From NCBI GenBank assembly GCA_019614645.1, contig JABWDB010000067.1, positions 496,001 through 560,000 on the forward strand: 64,000 bases of DNA, read 5' to 3'. Positions 18,420 through 30,674 of this stretch are shown one piece after another. This DNA comes from Stratiolaelaps scimitus (lineage: Eukaryota > Arthropoda > Arachnida > Mesostigmata > Laelapidae). Positions within the stretch are counted from its first letter, which is position 1, and the number at the start of each line of letters is the position of its first letter. The position numbers were made by a program, and so were the translations under genes. Under the pieces are notes generated by a model. The model was not told where the DNA came from, searched no databases, and saw only the letters and a list, made by a program, of their open reading frames with translations.

Positions 18420-19944
18420 ACGAAAACAATTTTAACTTCAGCACTCTTGTTTGCAGTGCGCTTACTATATCTGACCTTGTTTCAGAACACTACATATATG
18501 AATATTAAAGTGACAAGCGTTGATTTGTCTACCATTTGTTATCAGTATTCACCTATTCGTGCTTTAGTTTTGTAAAGGAGCGGGTTATCATTAGAATGTC
18601 AACGATCGTTTGAACTGAAAACCGTGGGTTTTAGGGTATTAGATATGTGAGATTAATATACGATACAAGTGTCCATTATGCGGTCCCAGTCAAATATTAC
18701 AGCACTGCGTGTACTTGTTGACACAGTGTTCTATGCAACTTTTTTCTATGATCTAAATGTAATCAAACCAATCATCTAGTCCTTCACCAAATTGTGAAGC
18801 TCTGTGAAGTGCATTTGTTAGATACTGACAAAGTTTGTCCTGGCGACAGCATGAATGGCAACTCATTTTAATATTGTATAATGCCACTCTGTGATATTTT
18901 TTGAGGGGTGTTTGGGAATGTCCTACCACTACTGAGGCTTTTGCCATGCTAGTGTGGGCTGTCATCCACGAAACGCGTAATTCCAACTCGTAACTCCCTG
19001 GTATTCGTTCAGTTACGACACCAGGGAGGATACCACAAGCCAAGCCGAACTAATATACTGCAATATATAATATAGAGGTTATGCAGGCTATTAGATATAG
19101 GTTGAACTAGAACATTATGCACTAGAAAGTAGGTTTTCTCTATGAGGTCATATCATTCCGACCATCTCGAACGGCGTTATTTTGAATTTACGCAGCACGG
19201 TTAAGAATTTAAGCTGAAGTGTGTGCAAGGCATATATGTAAACATGTAGACTTAAACATGTAACGATTTGTTAGTTGATGATTTAAATCATCAAACAAGT
19301 CTGAAGTGAAGGAGTTGTCTTCATTCTTTTAAGGTAACCCTTCAAGATCCAATCCACTTGTATATAAAGAGATGTCATCCGCGTGTAGAATCATACTCGA
19401 ATTATTGCAAACGTTGCTGTTAAAGATAATATTATTATAATTTATTGACACCTTTATTGATACATATGATGAGAAGTGAAGAAGACAGTGACCACTGGAA
19501 AGCAATCACAGTTTCAAAATAAACGAGCTTGATTGACTGGCACAACTGTGCCGAAAAGTATCTTCTTCGTATTTGATTGCATTCATTGGGATGAATGGGC
19601 ACTCCACATAGTGAGGTTAGGCATGTTCCCACAGATACAATAACATCCTCAAGGATCGGCTGCGAAAACGGTAATCATGCGCCTAGGCAATTCGGCACAT
19701 ACGAAACTAAGCCCCTGTGGGAATTTCCGAAAATAACTACCTAAATTCCTAACTACTTGCTGGATTATAGCAAATATATAAGAAGGGAAAGTTATATTAA
19801 TAAGTTCTAAAAAGCCAAACAAAAAGCTTAAAGAACCCGCTTGCAAATCCAACGGGGGGGGGGGGGGTGAAGTGCACTGGCCGGGTGGAGGCAGAGTGTT
19901 TCGTCCACAATTCACCAACCCACCAAACAAAACACGAACTAAAT

Positions 19945-19985
19945 GTGTTATGCAGACCAGACTTCACGACGAAGGTATTCATATG
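19945..19985 (+). repeat. Dispersed repeat, copy 1
   Basis: Contains GACCAGACTTCACGAC followed by AAGGTATTC after one variable base. The same string, with a few mismatches around it, occurs at 55727-55767. Confidence 0.7.
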
Positions 19986-20678
19986 GTGCTGTTGGATTTT
20001 CACCCATTAAAACCAAGGATCTCTTCAATTTGCTCTTTAGTCTCGCCTTCGAACTCATTTTCTGAAACTGCAGACCGGGGGGGGGGGTGATCGATAGGAG
20101 TCGATTCCTGCCGGGGTCTACCTTCTCACTCGCCCAGGCCGAGCCGGCGGAAGCCCGCATGGGGTTCCGAGGGGCCGCCGTCACTTTGCCTTGTTCGTTC
20201 TTCGATCTCCTTCGCTCGGATCACCTCCTCAGTATACGAGCCGATAGCAGGCGGGATAATTGTGAAATGCAAAGGCGGAATTGGGCTTACGGAAGGTCCC
20301 CTTGTACTGGATGAGAGGGGCCAGATCACCACTATGTAAAGTACCATCGCAGGCGGAAGCTCCAAGCTAACATCTTATTCCAAAGGGGGGCGACGGTTCG
20401 TAACACAGACAGATCGATTGGACATCCCGAAATCGCTACGGTAAGTACTCAAACGGTTCCATAGGGACCTGCATGTGCAAATTTCAAAGGCGGTCCGCTC
20501 TTTCAAATGCCGATTTTCCTGAAGCCATGATGAACAGTTCATTATTATTACAGGAACATTGTTTATGCTTAGAAGTATATCAACGCGATCCGTGGTTCTG
20601 TGCATTGCAAAATAGTTCTTCCAAAGACTGTTATTGGTCATACATGTCTACCCTTTGACTCAATGAAGGTGAAATGAG

Positions 20679-20781
20679 CTGAATTAAACAGCGCGATCAA
20701 GTGTTATGTCACACACCTGTCTATATGTTATTCGACGTATCAAATGCGTGACATAACACTTGATCGCGCTGTTTAATTCAG
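20679..20781. repeat. Perfect 34-bp inverted repeat with 35-base loop
   Basis: The left arm 20679-20712 and right arm 20748-20781 are exact reverse complements, starting CTGAATTAAACAGCGCGATC on the left. Extending outward, one mismatch is followed by two more matching bases. It sits directly beside a long (TA)n tract. It could form a cruciform or hairpin, or be the remains of a small inverted-repeat element. Confidence 0.95.
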
Positions 20782-20786
20782 TTCAT

Positions 20787-20933
<147 letters not shown>

Positions 20934-21724
20934 GTATCCTTGTCCGGGATGTAATGATTTTACACTCTTGATTGGAATGAAAGTGTTCTGTAGAATAAGT
21001 TATGGACCGACAATCCACTTTCGTATCATTAGGCGCCCCCTTTTTTCTGGTTTACTGATTTGAGGATATACTTTTTACCGGGTATTGTTATGGTGAAATC
21101 GACTGCGGTGTTCACGAATATCCTAGGTTGATTTTATGATATATTCGTGTACATGTCTATTCACGAACTTCGTTGAAATGATGAAATTATCCGTAAAGCT
21201 ATCGGTTTCCACGAAAATAATACATTACTCACCGATGGTGTCACCAAAAATTTGTGTATGTTGGTAGACGCCCCAACAAAATACGAATGAGATTTAAACC
21301 ATCTGTGTTATAGATATATAACAGGTAGTGGCTAAGCATTCTCCATTGAATATTGTTATGAAGTCATAGAGATATCGAATAAATAAAGGAAGGATTATGA
21401 ATTACGATGTGCTGGCGTCACACTACCTATCCTGTTTAGAGAGCGAAGCACTCACCTACAGATAGAAACGTAAATGGAACTGGTACAGCTTTCGCTAATC
21501 GCGACCATTGACATCAGTTGAATTATGTAAGGGAAATAGATTAACTCGTCTGTCGATTTAGTTAACTGAAATGACACTGTCCGACAAATCGTTGGTGTAT
21601 ACAGTTGACGTTATTATAGAGTGAGTGGCATGGTGTTGCAGACCTTTATGCATTGTGCGTGCAGTGCTTAATAATAAGAATTGCATTAGACGAATTCACG
21701 TGGTACAGTGTACAAGGAGCTAAG

Positions 21725-24700
21725 ATGTGCAAAGGGGAACCCCCTTCATCGATGCTGGGCCTATTCCGGACGAGGTCCTCGCAATTTCCAGTGATTTTGG
21801 CCTTCGACCATGAAACTGCTACATGGTCATCTACTCATCTTCAGCTGGATCTGCCTGAGGACATCGTGCAGATAGCTCTCATCCCAGGTAGGCTTACATC
21901 TTTTATTAAGTGAAGACTCATATCTTATATTTATTATATTTCTGCCTTGTCAACAACCATTTAGTTGATTTCATGAGAAACGAAATCTGTTATCGATAAG
22001 GTTGAAGTTCACTTAGAAACAATGCGTTATGTTTCAAAAGTATTAATTTTTGTTCATTTATATTTCTGTCATCATATTTGCGTTCATTGATTTGATACCA
22101 TTTAGAACCACTTTGCGTCATATTCTGTAACGTACAAAAACGCCTGGATCAATTTTATCTCAAACAGATCCAGGTTTGTCGTACCTGTTTGTTGGGACTC
22201 AATGACTGAAATGAGCGACAACGATCGTTCCCCCTGTTTTTGCTGTCTGGGTAATCTAAATTGAGTGTGCTAATATCTGTTTGCAAATCTTGCTTTCAAA
22301 CTTCAGACAAGACAGTATATATGTTTTATAGGCACTGTTTCGTGCTTGCCTATTAATATTGCAGATTACATTCTGGCTTTAACTTCATCTGGACGCGTCT
22401 TGACGCGTGAGGTGGATGGCGATCAGACGAATTTCGTCCTCATTGAAGATGACTGCATAAAGCTCCTGCAGGCTGGCACTCATTGTTTCGGTTTTTTCAA
22501 AAGGAACGATGGAAAAGTAGCTGTCAAGTGAGCAACTCTTTTGGCTACACATTTTCCTCAATATTAGCTTACATAAATTTATATATATATATATATATAT
22601 AATATTTGCAGTTGTAGTCAACCTATATACCTATATGTATTATTATGTATATAATAACATACAATCATATTAACTAACTGATTAAATCACTATATGGTTT
22701 GATGATTGTTATTACCATCATGCCATGTTTATTCATCACCTTATACCATATTTTTGTGTGTCTTAATATATATACAAAATTTAGTGACTGTTTTCAGAGG
22801 TTCGAGTAGAAGCAATCTCCCAAAAGTGGAAGAAGATGATAAATTGTTTCGAATCTTGTCTAAATGTTGCGTCGGCTAGCCGTTTTTGAAAAGTTGTTTG
22901 TTTTAAAATATCAAATAAACAAAGTACCTTCATCATTTGCCAAGCAACTGAGAATAGTGGCAACGTAGTGTAGTATGTTAAATGCGTCCATGTTAGATCA
23001 TTGATATACTTAACTGCTGTATCAACGTCGAATTCCAACATGTGAAATTTCGCGAACACTATGTTGGTAATTATAATAGGAAATGTGCAGATTTGTCAGC
23101 ACACCGAGAAGGGCTTAAACTGTCGCTTGGTAATATTTAGGAGTACGCTAATTGTATTATCCATCAGGCGTATTTTCGCTGGTCTGATGTAACTTCACGA
23201 TCCGCTGATACGTTTGAGTCCAGAGCGTGTTTTTTTATATTTTCTTAAAACGAATGTGCCTACTACGCTATCATCATTTCGAATACCCCGAATGTTCGAC
23301 GTTTCAGGCGTTTCTCTCGCTATCTACAGATGATCGAGGATCTCGGAATTTCAATGGGAAAATATTTCGCATCCAGCGCTCGTGTTGAGCAGGATGGGAA
23401 TGTGCGTATTTATTAACTTACTTATGTATTATCCTTACATTAGTGAATTCCATTTACCTGACAGTAACATCGCAACTCAAAACACAACCACAAAAAGGCA
23501 ACAGGATAAAACATATCTAGGATAAAGGATATAGATCAAGTCAGGATTTCTTACTCTGAAAAACACGAAAATGAAGATGTACAGAAGACAGCTATATACA
23601 TGTCAGATGCTATATCCTCGGCACCGCTGTGTACCATTTATTCAATCGTTTAGGATCACATATGTGTGCAGCTTGCGTTAATATTTTAGTTATGATACCG
23701 AAGAGGAGCCTGCTGTGCCCCTGAGGACATTTTAAGTGGTGTCTTAAGTATAGAGTATGACTTTTAAATCACGATTAACGGTATTAGTACTCAAGAAGTC
23801 GAAGCACTTAATGCATAAAAATTTGCACTTAACCAATTTACATATAAAATCGAAATAAGCGATTTCGTAGCGTACAACTAAATCCTTATGCATTGATTGT
23901 ATTCATAAAAATAACAATTTTTTATTTGTAAATCGATTACAGATGTCGCTGTACGTAGCCGGTGAGGACTTTGACACTCCAACTGACGAGTGTAGACCAC
24001 AGCAGCCGCAGGAGGGGCAGACATCCCTTTCGCCCAGCACAGGACTTCTACACATCCTCGTAGATCCTTCAGGATCTTTGCTCACTTCTCAGTTGCATGA
24101 TATTTTCACTGGGCCAGGCTGCTCCATGGATGTTCAAGGAGACATCGTCTCACTCTGGATGAGAGGATTGCGAGAGGTAATGTAAAATAAAGACTAACTG
24201 AAAATAGCGTTTTCCCCATATTAATTTGGGTGCATCCTTCTCTCGCTCACTTCTATCTATGCCTAGGGAAAATTTTGAAAAGAAGTTGGCAAACAAGAGA
24301 GAGTTTTCTGTACAAAATTATCACAGGAGATGGAAAATTTATATTCTATGGCAATTCCCAATGCAAAAAGGAGTGGTTAGACCCAGGATTCATTTCCATA
24401 AGATAATGCCAAAGAGCGGTATTGCGATATCACCCAATTGCTTTGCCGACCCACCGTACTGTTATCAATCTTTGCCGGGAAATTCTACCGCACCTGGTGT
24501 ATAGCCTACATGTTGCTCTATAAGATTATTATCTGTTTAGATCCATGCGCTTCAAGACAGAAGCAGAGGTCCAAAATTGGCTCCATCCCATGACAAAATC
24601 CATATGCTGTCTGATAGATGGGCTGGAGTCATATAATTTGTTCACTTTTAATTTTCTCAATCTGTACGGGTATTATATGTTACGGACATTTGTAAACATC

Positions 24701-25453
24701 TAAGTAAGCAAAGGTGGCCCCGACAGGTCCTCATAGTAATACCTAAAAGTTAAGAGCTGAGGCCTGTCAGATAGGGGAACAGCTGAGGGTCAGCTCGAAA
24801 AAACAGTTTTTAAGTATGCTTACCTATGTCAAAATCCATAGTGTAAGAGATCTCGGCGGGTTGCCTAGCATGGTTTATTTGAAGAAACGTTTTAGTTGTA
24901 TTAGCGTGAAATGACCTATTAGCAATTTTTTAATGTCAAATGCGTCTGCTTGATAAACCAGGTGGTGAGACTTAATGGGAAAACCCTCTCTGTCGACTGG
25001 GTGGAATTCGTTGCTCACAAATGGCCTCTCGTTAATCAGTTCGTGTACCCGAATGAGGCGATTCTTTATTCTCTAGCCAATCATCAATTCCTTTTTCACC
25101 GCAAGTCGTTCATGACATCAAATGGCGAAACGCGCGATCTCAAGACTTATCAACTCCAGTTTAGCAACAGTAAGTCATTTTCATAAATATAAATATATTT
25201 CAAGGTTAATTTGGTGGGTACCATTGCATATCGTGTGCTTTAATTGGTGAATTATAACCGAATACCTAAAGACAGTACACTCACTGTTAGAGAAATGACT
25301 TTTTAATCGTATTTAAAACTTCAGTTTGTAATCAATCATTAATACGTTTCAGACGAGCAACAACGATACTGGAGACATGTTTCGAGCTTCTTCCAAGGCG
25401 ACCTTTTAAGCATTTGCGATGGCAAATTCGCTTACGAGTGCGAAAAGCTTTAA
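21725..25453 (+). CDS. Tandem paralogue B: divergent RCC1/BTB-like protein (tentative), 320 aa
   Basis: Six exons join in frame: 21725-21887, 22365-22527, 23308-23401, 23943-24176, 24962-25169, 25353-25453. All introns are GT-AG (for example CCAG/GTAGGC, AACA/GTAAGT, TTTCAG). It lies 3.3 kb downstream of paralogue A in the same orientation, and the intron phases are identical (1, 2, 0, 0, 1). Readable features are MCKGEPPSSMLGLF, DYILALTSSGRVL, AGTHCFGFF, MSLYVAGEDFD, LREVVRLNGKTLSVDWVEF and YWRHVSSFF, ending CEKL. RCC1-like repeats at about residues 50-145 followed by a BTB-like second half (residues 180-285) are my best reading. I see no signal peptide or membrane segment. A polyadenylation hexamer AATAAA lies at 25637-25642. 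This copy looks intact. Confidence 0.8.
22579..22602. repeat. (TA)n microsatellite in intron 2 of paralogue B
   Basis: Short pure TA run of about 24 bases. Confidence 0.9.
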
Positions 25454-26099
25454 GTGATCGTACTCAAGACTCACGAACGCTCTATCATATATATTTAGTA
25501 GATTTGTTCTTCCATGGAAATGAATGTAGCCATTCTTGTTTGGATCATTGTAGCCTTAGGACATGAGGGACTGTTACACAAAAAGTGACGTAAAAGCCGA
25601 TTTAACAAGAGACTTTCCGAGTAAATGCTATACAAAAATAAAAATACACATTTTATTCAAAGTCATATGTAAAACATTATATACTTGTTCCACATAATTC
25701 CACAATGGATTCGGTGAGAATCTAACTATTGGAATAACACTAGACAAATATTCATCTCAAACATAGAGAGAGCCTACTTCCGTTGTTGTAAAAAAAGACG
25801 TATCTTTCCAAACAAACGTGTTCTTTCTCCCGTGACCTTGCTTTATTATTACACCCGAATTGGTATCTACGTATCGCTAGAAAGATGAAGAGCGAGTGAC
25901 ATTTTACTGTAGAGAATGAGGAAAAGCTGTCTTAAAAAGGTTTTCGGGCTGACTCTTAGCTAACATTTGACGTCCACGGTACTGCTTTTAGCATTGCTTC
26001 GTAAGACGGTATTACTGTAATGTCTGACCTCGGACTTCGTTCCTGGTCTGACGATGGACTGGCTTAAGGTAACTTTTTTTTGGACAAGCAAGAGACTTG
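25454..26099. other. Downstream flank of paralogue B
   Basis: AT-rich. Holds the polyadenylation signal of paralogue B and nothing else I recognise. Confidence 0.5.
25637..25642 (+). promoter_or_regulatory. Polyadenylation signal of paralogue B
   Basis: Canonical AATAAA, 184 bases after the stop codon of paralogue B. Confidence 0.5.
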
Positions 26100-26777
26100 T
26101 TAAACGTATTGTGAGTTATACAGACACCACCACAGTCCACGCGCTGTCCTCCTCGTCCCTTGGCACTACTCTGTACCATCTCTCCCTCCGCTTCTGGTTG
26201 CGACTCACATCTGCGATCGTTGCGGGGACCCTGTCGCAACGAATGGCCACCACGGACTCTCGTACGAGCGCAGCGCCGGTCGCCATCCGCGACACACGAT
26301 GCTTAATGACACGCTCGTGAGGGCCCTCCACTCCGTCGGTATCCCTTGCTCAAGGGAGCCACCGGGCCTCGACACCCTGACGGCCTCACTCTCATCCCCT
26401 TCCACCGAGGCCACCACCTCGTTTGGGACGGTACGGTGGTTGACACTCTAACACCTTCTTATGTTAACCACTGTGCAACCACCCCCGGTTACGCGGTAGC
26501 GCGTGTGAAGCGGGCCAAGCTACGGAAGTACGCCGCATTCCAGGCAACCCACCTCTTTTCGCCCCTTGCTTTTGAAACCTTAGGCAGGCACGGGCCCTTC
26601 ACTGCGAACTTCCTCGAAGTGGTCTACCATAGGCTGATCCGCGCCACCGGGGACAAGCGCGCAGGATATTTCCTTCTGCAACGCCTGTCCCTCGCTGTGC
26701 AGAGAGGCAATGCCATCGCCTTCCTCTGGACAATGTCGGCCTCGGCCCCGGTCCCCAACGAATCCCCCCACCCATAA
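26100..26777 (+). pseudogene. Retroelement C-terminal fragment: zinc-finger-like plus PD-(D/E)XK-like endonuclease region
   Basis: A GC-richer block with two plus-strand frames that join by one frameshift near 26300-26370. The first reads THICDRCGDPVATNGHHG then LNDTLVRALHSVGIPCS. The second (26346-26777) reads PDGLTLIPFHRGHHLVWD, then TVVDTLTPSYV and LSLAVQRGNA. The arrangement 'C-X2-C ... HHGL ... RPDG ... LVWD.TVVDT' is a common retroelement-associated segment in invertebrate genomes, often labelled tick transposon, and resembles a restriction-like endonuclease. The frameshift and lack of RT upstream make it a dead fragment. The family name is from memory of the pattern. Confidence 0.6.
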
Positions 26778-27054
26778 TTCCTAATTATTGTATGTTTGAA
26801 TAAATTTTGTATACAGATACACCAAATTCGGGTATGGGTAATACTACAATTATGTTACTATTGACAAATATTGTATGTGTTGGTGTTGAACTGGATGTAC
26901 AAGTACTAAGAACGAACGGGCGATAGGTGGAGGCCAAAGACTAAGCGCTGCTTCCATATCACGAAATGTCATTTGAGGACGAGACCATATACTACCATGT
27001 ACTGGTACGACAACACCTGAAAAATTGCCTCATATATACAAATATATATGTCTA

Positions 27055-27300
27055 ACTCTAGTTCACAATGAGCAGAGCCGGAGGTGCTACCCTTTCAAGA
27101 TCTAGAAGATGATTTTTTAGCGCAATTTTAAACTTGTTTAAATGGGTAGTAGCTCTGAGGTCGGATGGGAGAACATTACACTCCCGAGCTGTTCTTTGGA
27201 CGAGGCCACGACGTCATAGACGAGTTTAATAGTGTGTTATTTTTAAGGAGTAAGAGGCGTGTGAGTCTCTTGAGGATCCGAGATATTCTAGTTTAAGGAT
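27055..27300 (-). pseudogene. LINE ORF2 extreme C-terminus, antisense
   Basis: The minus-strand translation reads RTARECNVLPSDLRATTHL, then NKFKIALKNHLLDL. This is the familiar CR1/L2-type ending ('..R....WN.LP..V..A.S...FK..L...L'). A stop interrupts it upstream, and no RT core remains nearby. Confidence 0.65.
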
Positions 27301-30300
27301 CAGTGGACTGATTTCGCGAATTATTTTGAATGGCGCGATCAGTTTGAGAAATTAAAGAGGGTACGTCTAGGTTTTGTTGGTGCTTCACTAAACCTTTAGC
27401 GAGTTAAGGTGAGCCGACATCTGTTGGTGTCACTAAAAGTCGACCGAGCTGCCCACGCACTTGAAAGATTTGTTGTCAGCCTAGATGATAGCGGATCCCA
27501 CAATCGACCAAAATCGAAATCATTTTTATACAGAGCAATGCAAGAAGGCCTATGCAGGAACATTGGAAAACTCCGAGCTTGATACTTAATCGTTCAGACA
27601 GGGATGCCGCCGACGTCCACGTATTGCATTCTGCCGGACAAACAGAAGAGACGTGGAACGAATGCTGAGGGTTTAAAACCGAAGTATGCGAACTTCAAGA
27701 GAAGAATGTCCACATAAATATTATCGAAGTGCCGTCAGTGACTCCTGCTTTGTGGGGGGGAACCACTCGCGCGATCATCAGGGTGGTGCAGGGATCAGAG
27801 CAGTATGCTATAATGGCATTAGATGATGTCCTTCAATAGAGTAGCAATCAGGTCATTTTCGAAGTGATGTGTGCAAGTACGAATCCTATCGTGGGCGGCT
27901 TCTTCTAACTTATAATGATGTATCCAGGATGATGTATTCAAATATACTCCAACACTATTACCAATCCATACACTGATGAGAAAAATAGCTCCCCAGCCAG
28001 AACGAAATTAATAGCCATCAAAGGACTTAAAGGACCTTACGAGTATTTACCAATTTTCATCATAATAAGATACACTCAGGCCCGGTAACCAGACAAGTAC
28101 CACCTAGGACTCTTTCTTTACTCCTTCAATACCACTCATCTCAGGACGATTCCATTGTACCCGGACATTTCGAAACGTCTCAATAAAGCTTAGACTTTGT
28201 TTTCTCAGTTGGGATCATTTCACATATAATTGAGTGTGTCCCGAAATATTGTAACATATTATTGTAAATATTACATAAAATAAAAATTAAATATTACGTT
28301 GTGAATACTACAACTTTGTATAGAAATATTTTAATACTTTAGGTAAGGCTCTATCATCGGAGACCATAACAAACACAACTCCCGAGTTTCGAGGAGTTCT
28401 TTTACCGAGATCTACAGGTTCAATGAGTCGTTCTGATTGATACCGCACATTTCGTCTCCGCATTGGATGCCAATTTAGGCACGCGATTTGGGACCTAACG
28501 GGATTAAACGGTCTCTTGCTTGACTGTCACGCCTACAAAGTTTAGATTTATTGCACAAGGACATGGAAGATCTCGTATGCAAATGCCCCATTATCTCTTC
28601 GGACGTTCCAGCTATAAGAATCTTTTACACTCTGGCAATCTTCCCGCTGCAATTAGCTGATACCTTCGAAAACCTATGTCGCTCTATTTTTGTCGGTATC
28701 AAGTGTGTGTTATTGCCGACGGTATCTATTTCGAGCATTTGCTATGATGTCACGCGACAGCCGAACTTCGAAAATGTCTCCTTCTCGAATTTCTGCAAGA
28801 ACCTTGATTTTATCGAGAACACGGGACGTTACAATGTTTTGCAACTAAAGCTTAACTAAGAATATTTCTAGCCTAATTGGTGTCTGAGGCTACTCACAGA
28901 AAGACCACATTCTTAGCGTTCAGTAAAAACCTATAGATTTACAGCCAAAATAGAAAGTTTTTTGAGCAATTCTATTTTAAAGCTAAAAACCAAACGAGAT
29001 GAATTCCATTTTATCATTTAATTTCATTCGTATTATTTTTAATCAACTGACTCTATTACATAGTTTTTAAATGAGGTTGTCAGGTCACTTTACAAACATT
29101 TCGACGTTGATACTTGCTATAAGTTTGGAAACATAAATGTGCGAATCTTGAGGGCAAAAAACTCTGTGTAAACTTGTTCTGAGAATGGTCCCCAATGGTG
29201 ATCTGTCCTTCTCTTGTGTCTGTGTGACTAACACTGACTTCGGCGACACTCATGTCGATCTCTGAGCAATTTTTTTGATATATTGTTGACAAACTGACTC
29301 GGTATGCGCATCTGAGCTTCAGTGATTGTAATTTTAATTCAAGAATTAGAACTGAGACGTGTTGGCTGTGTACCCTATGTAACAATCTGGTGTTGTATTT
29401 CTCTACTGAAGAATATACGCATAGGTTCCTCAGAATCGCACAGGGCACATGCGAGTCTATGCGGTCCATATTATTATTATTAATAATGATAATAATCGAA
29501 GAAAATCGAAAGAAATTATAATAATCGAATCGCGTTCTTCCTCTGCCCAAGAATTATATATATATATATTTTTTATGGTTATGGTTAAAGTTGTCCAACA
29601 ATTGTGTCCCCTGAGTGTATAAAAATCTTAAGCAACAACCCATGTTACTCCCTTTAAGAAGAACCTCCTCCACATCTCCTAAAAAGAATATTTAAAGAAG
29701 GGGATCCCACTTCCCCAGTCCCCTCGACTATTTTCATTAAAAAAATCGGTTGCCCGAGGTTCTCCTCTACTGACTGAACAACGTTTCTCCTAATAAATGT
29801 AGAAAGTATAATGATTCTATACCTGACCCTCTAGTAACAGTGCAAAAATATCTTAGTCACTGTGCAATCCCAAACCAGAATTTTACCTCTGGAAAAAGGC
29901 ATTATTGACATAGCTGATACTCTAACTTTTCGGTAAATTCTACAATATTACAGATTTCACCCCCATATAAATTGGAGAGAGAGAGAGAGTGCTTTAGCAA
30001 TTGACGTCTCGTTGAGTAACAAAATCAAACCGAGTTTTTGATAAAAATATTTCTGTATATTCCTACCTGAACGATACAATGAATACATTATGAAAGAAAG
30101 AATTGAATTTTATTTCAGAAGCTGGAAAATATTGTACTTTGTTAGAAGACGAGGAGAACTTGCTTTATATTACGTAACACGGATAGCTCTTCTTACGATC
30201 GATGCTTGCAATATTAGCATATACTTCATTTTGCATTCCTCGACAGCTATTAGAGGACAATAATGTGACAACCACAGTGACTATTTGTTGGAGTCCAGTC

Positions 30301-30674
30301 CCATACTCTCAAATATCAACGAAATAGAAATCAAGTAGAATCTTAGTTTTCTTTCCACCCTATAAAATCTCTAAATCTCTCTGGTGGAAGCAACAGAACA
30401 TTTGAAAACAGTCGTCGAGACACATATTTCTTAACGTTCATTCTGCTGAAGCTCGGTGCGCAATAGTCCTATGGAGAAGGAAGGAACGTCCCTGTGTTCA
30501 AATAATCGGCCCAAGTCATGCGCAGAGGCCTCTTTTAAGGATTTCTTAACGTTATTCTAAATTATAATCGAAGGAAACTCAGCATATAGCATCCGTAACA
30601 CTTAACATATACCATACTATTAGCGGTATTGCTGAGAATGGAACTTAATGTTGCAAGGGAAATAGCTGAGCTTG
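27301..30674. other. Intergenic, no gene recognised
   Basis: Possibly more degraded transposon sequence at 27.3-28.0 kb. Open frames at 28551-28859 (plus) and 29080-29550 (minus) have no recognisable motif or splice support. A short GA run lies near 29974-29988. Confidence 0.45.

Noticed and set aside
28551..28859. 102-codon plus-strand open frame
   Set aside because: Begins with a TTG, shows no conserved motif, and the surroundings look like degraded repeat.
29080..29550. 156-codon minus-strand open frame
   Set aside because: It starts in an Ile/Asn run made by ATT/AAT repeats; no motif, no splice context, no similarity I recognise.
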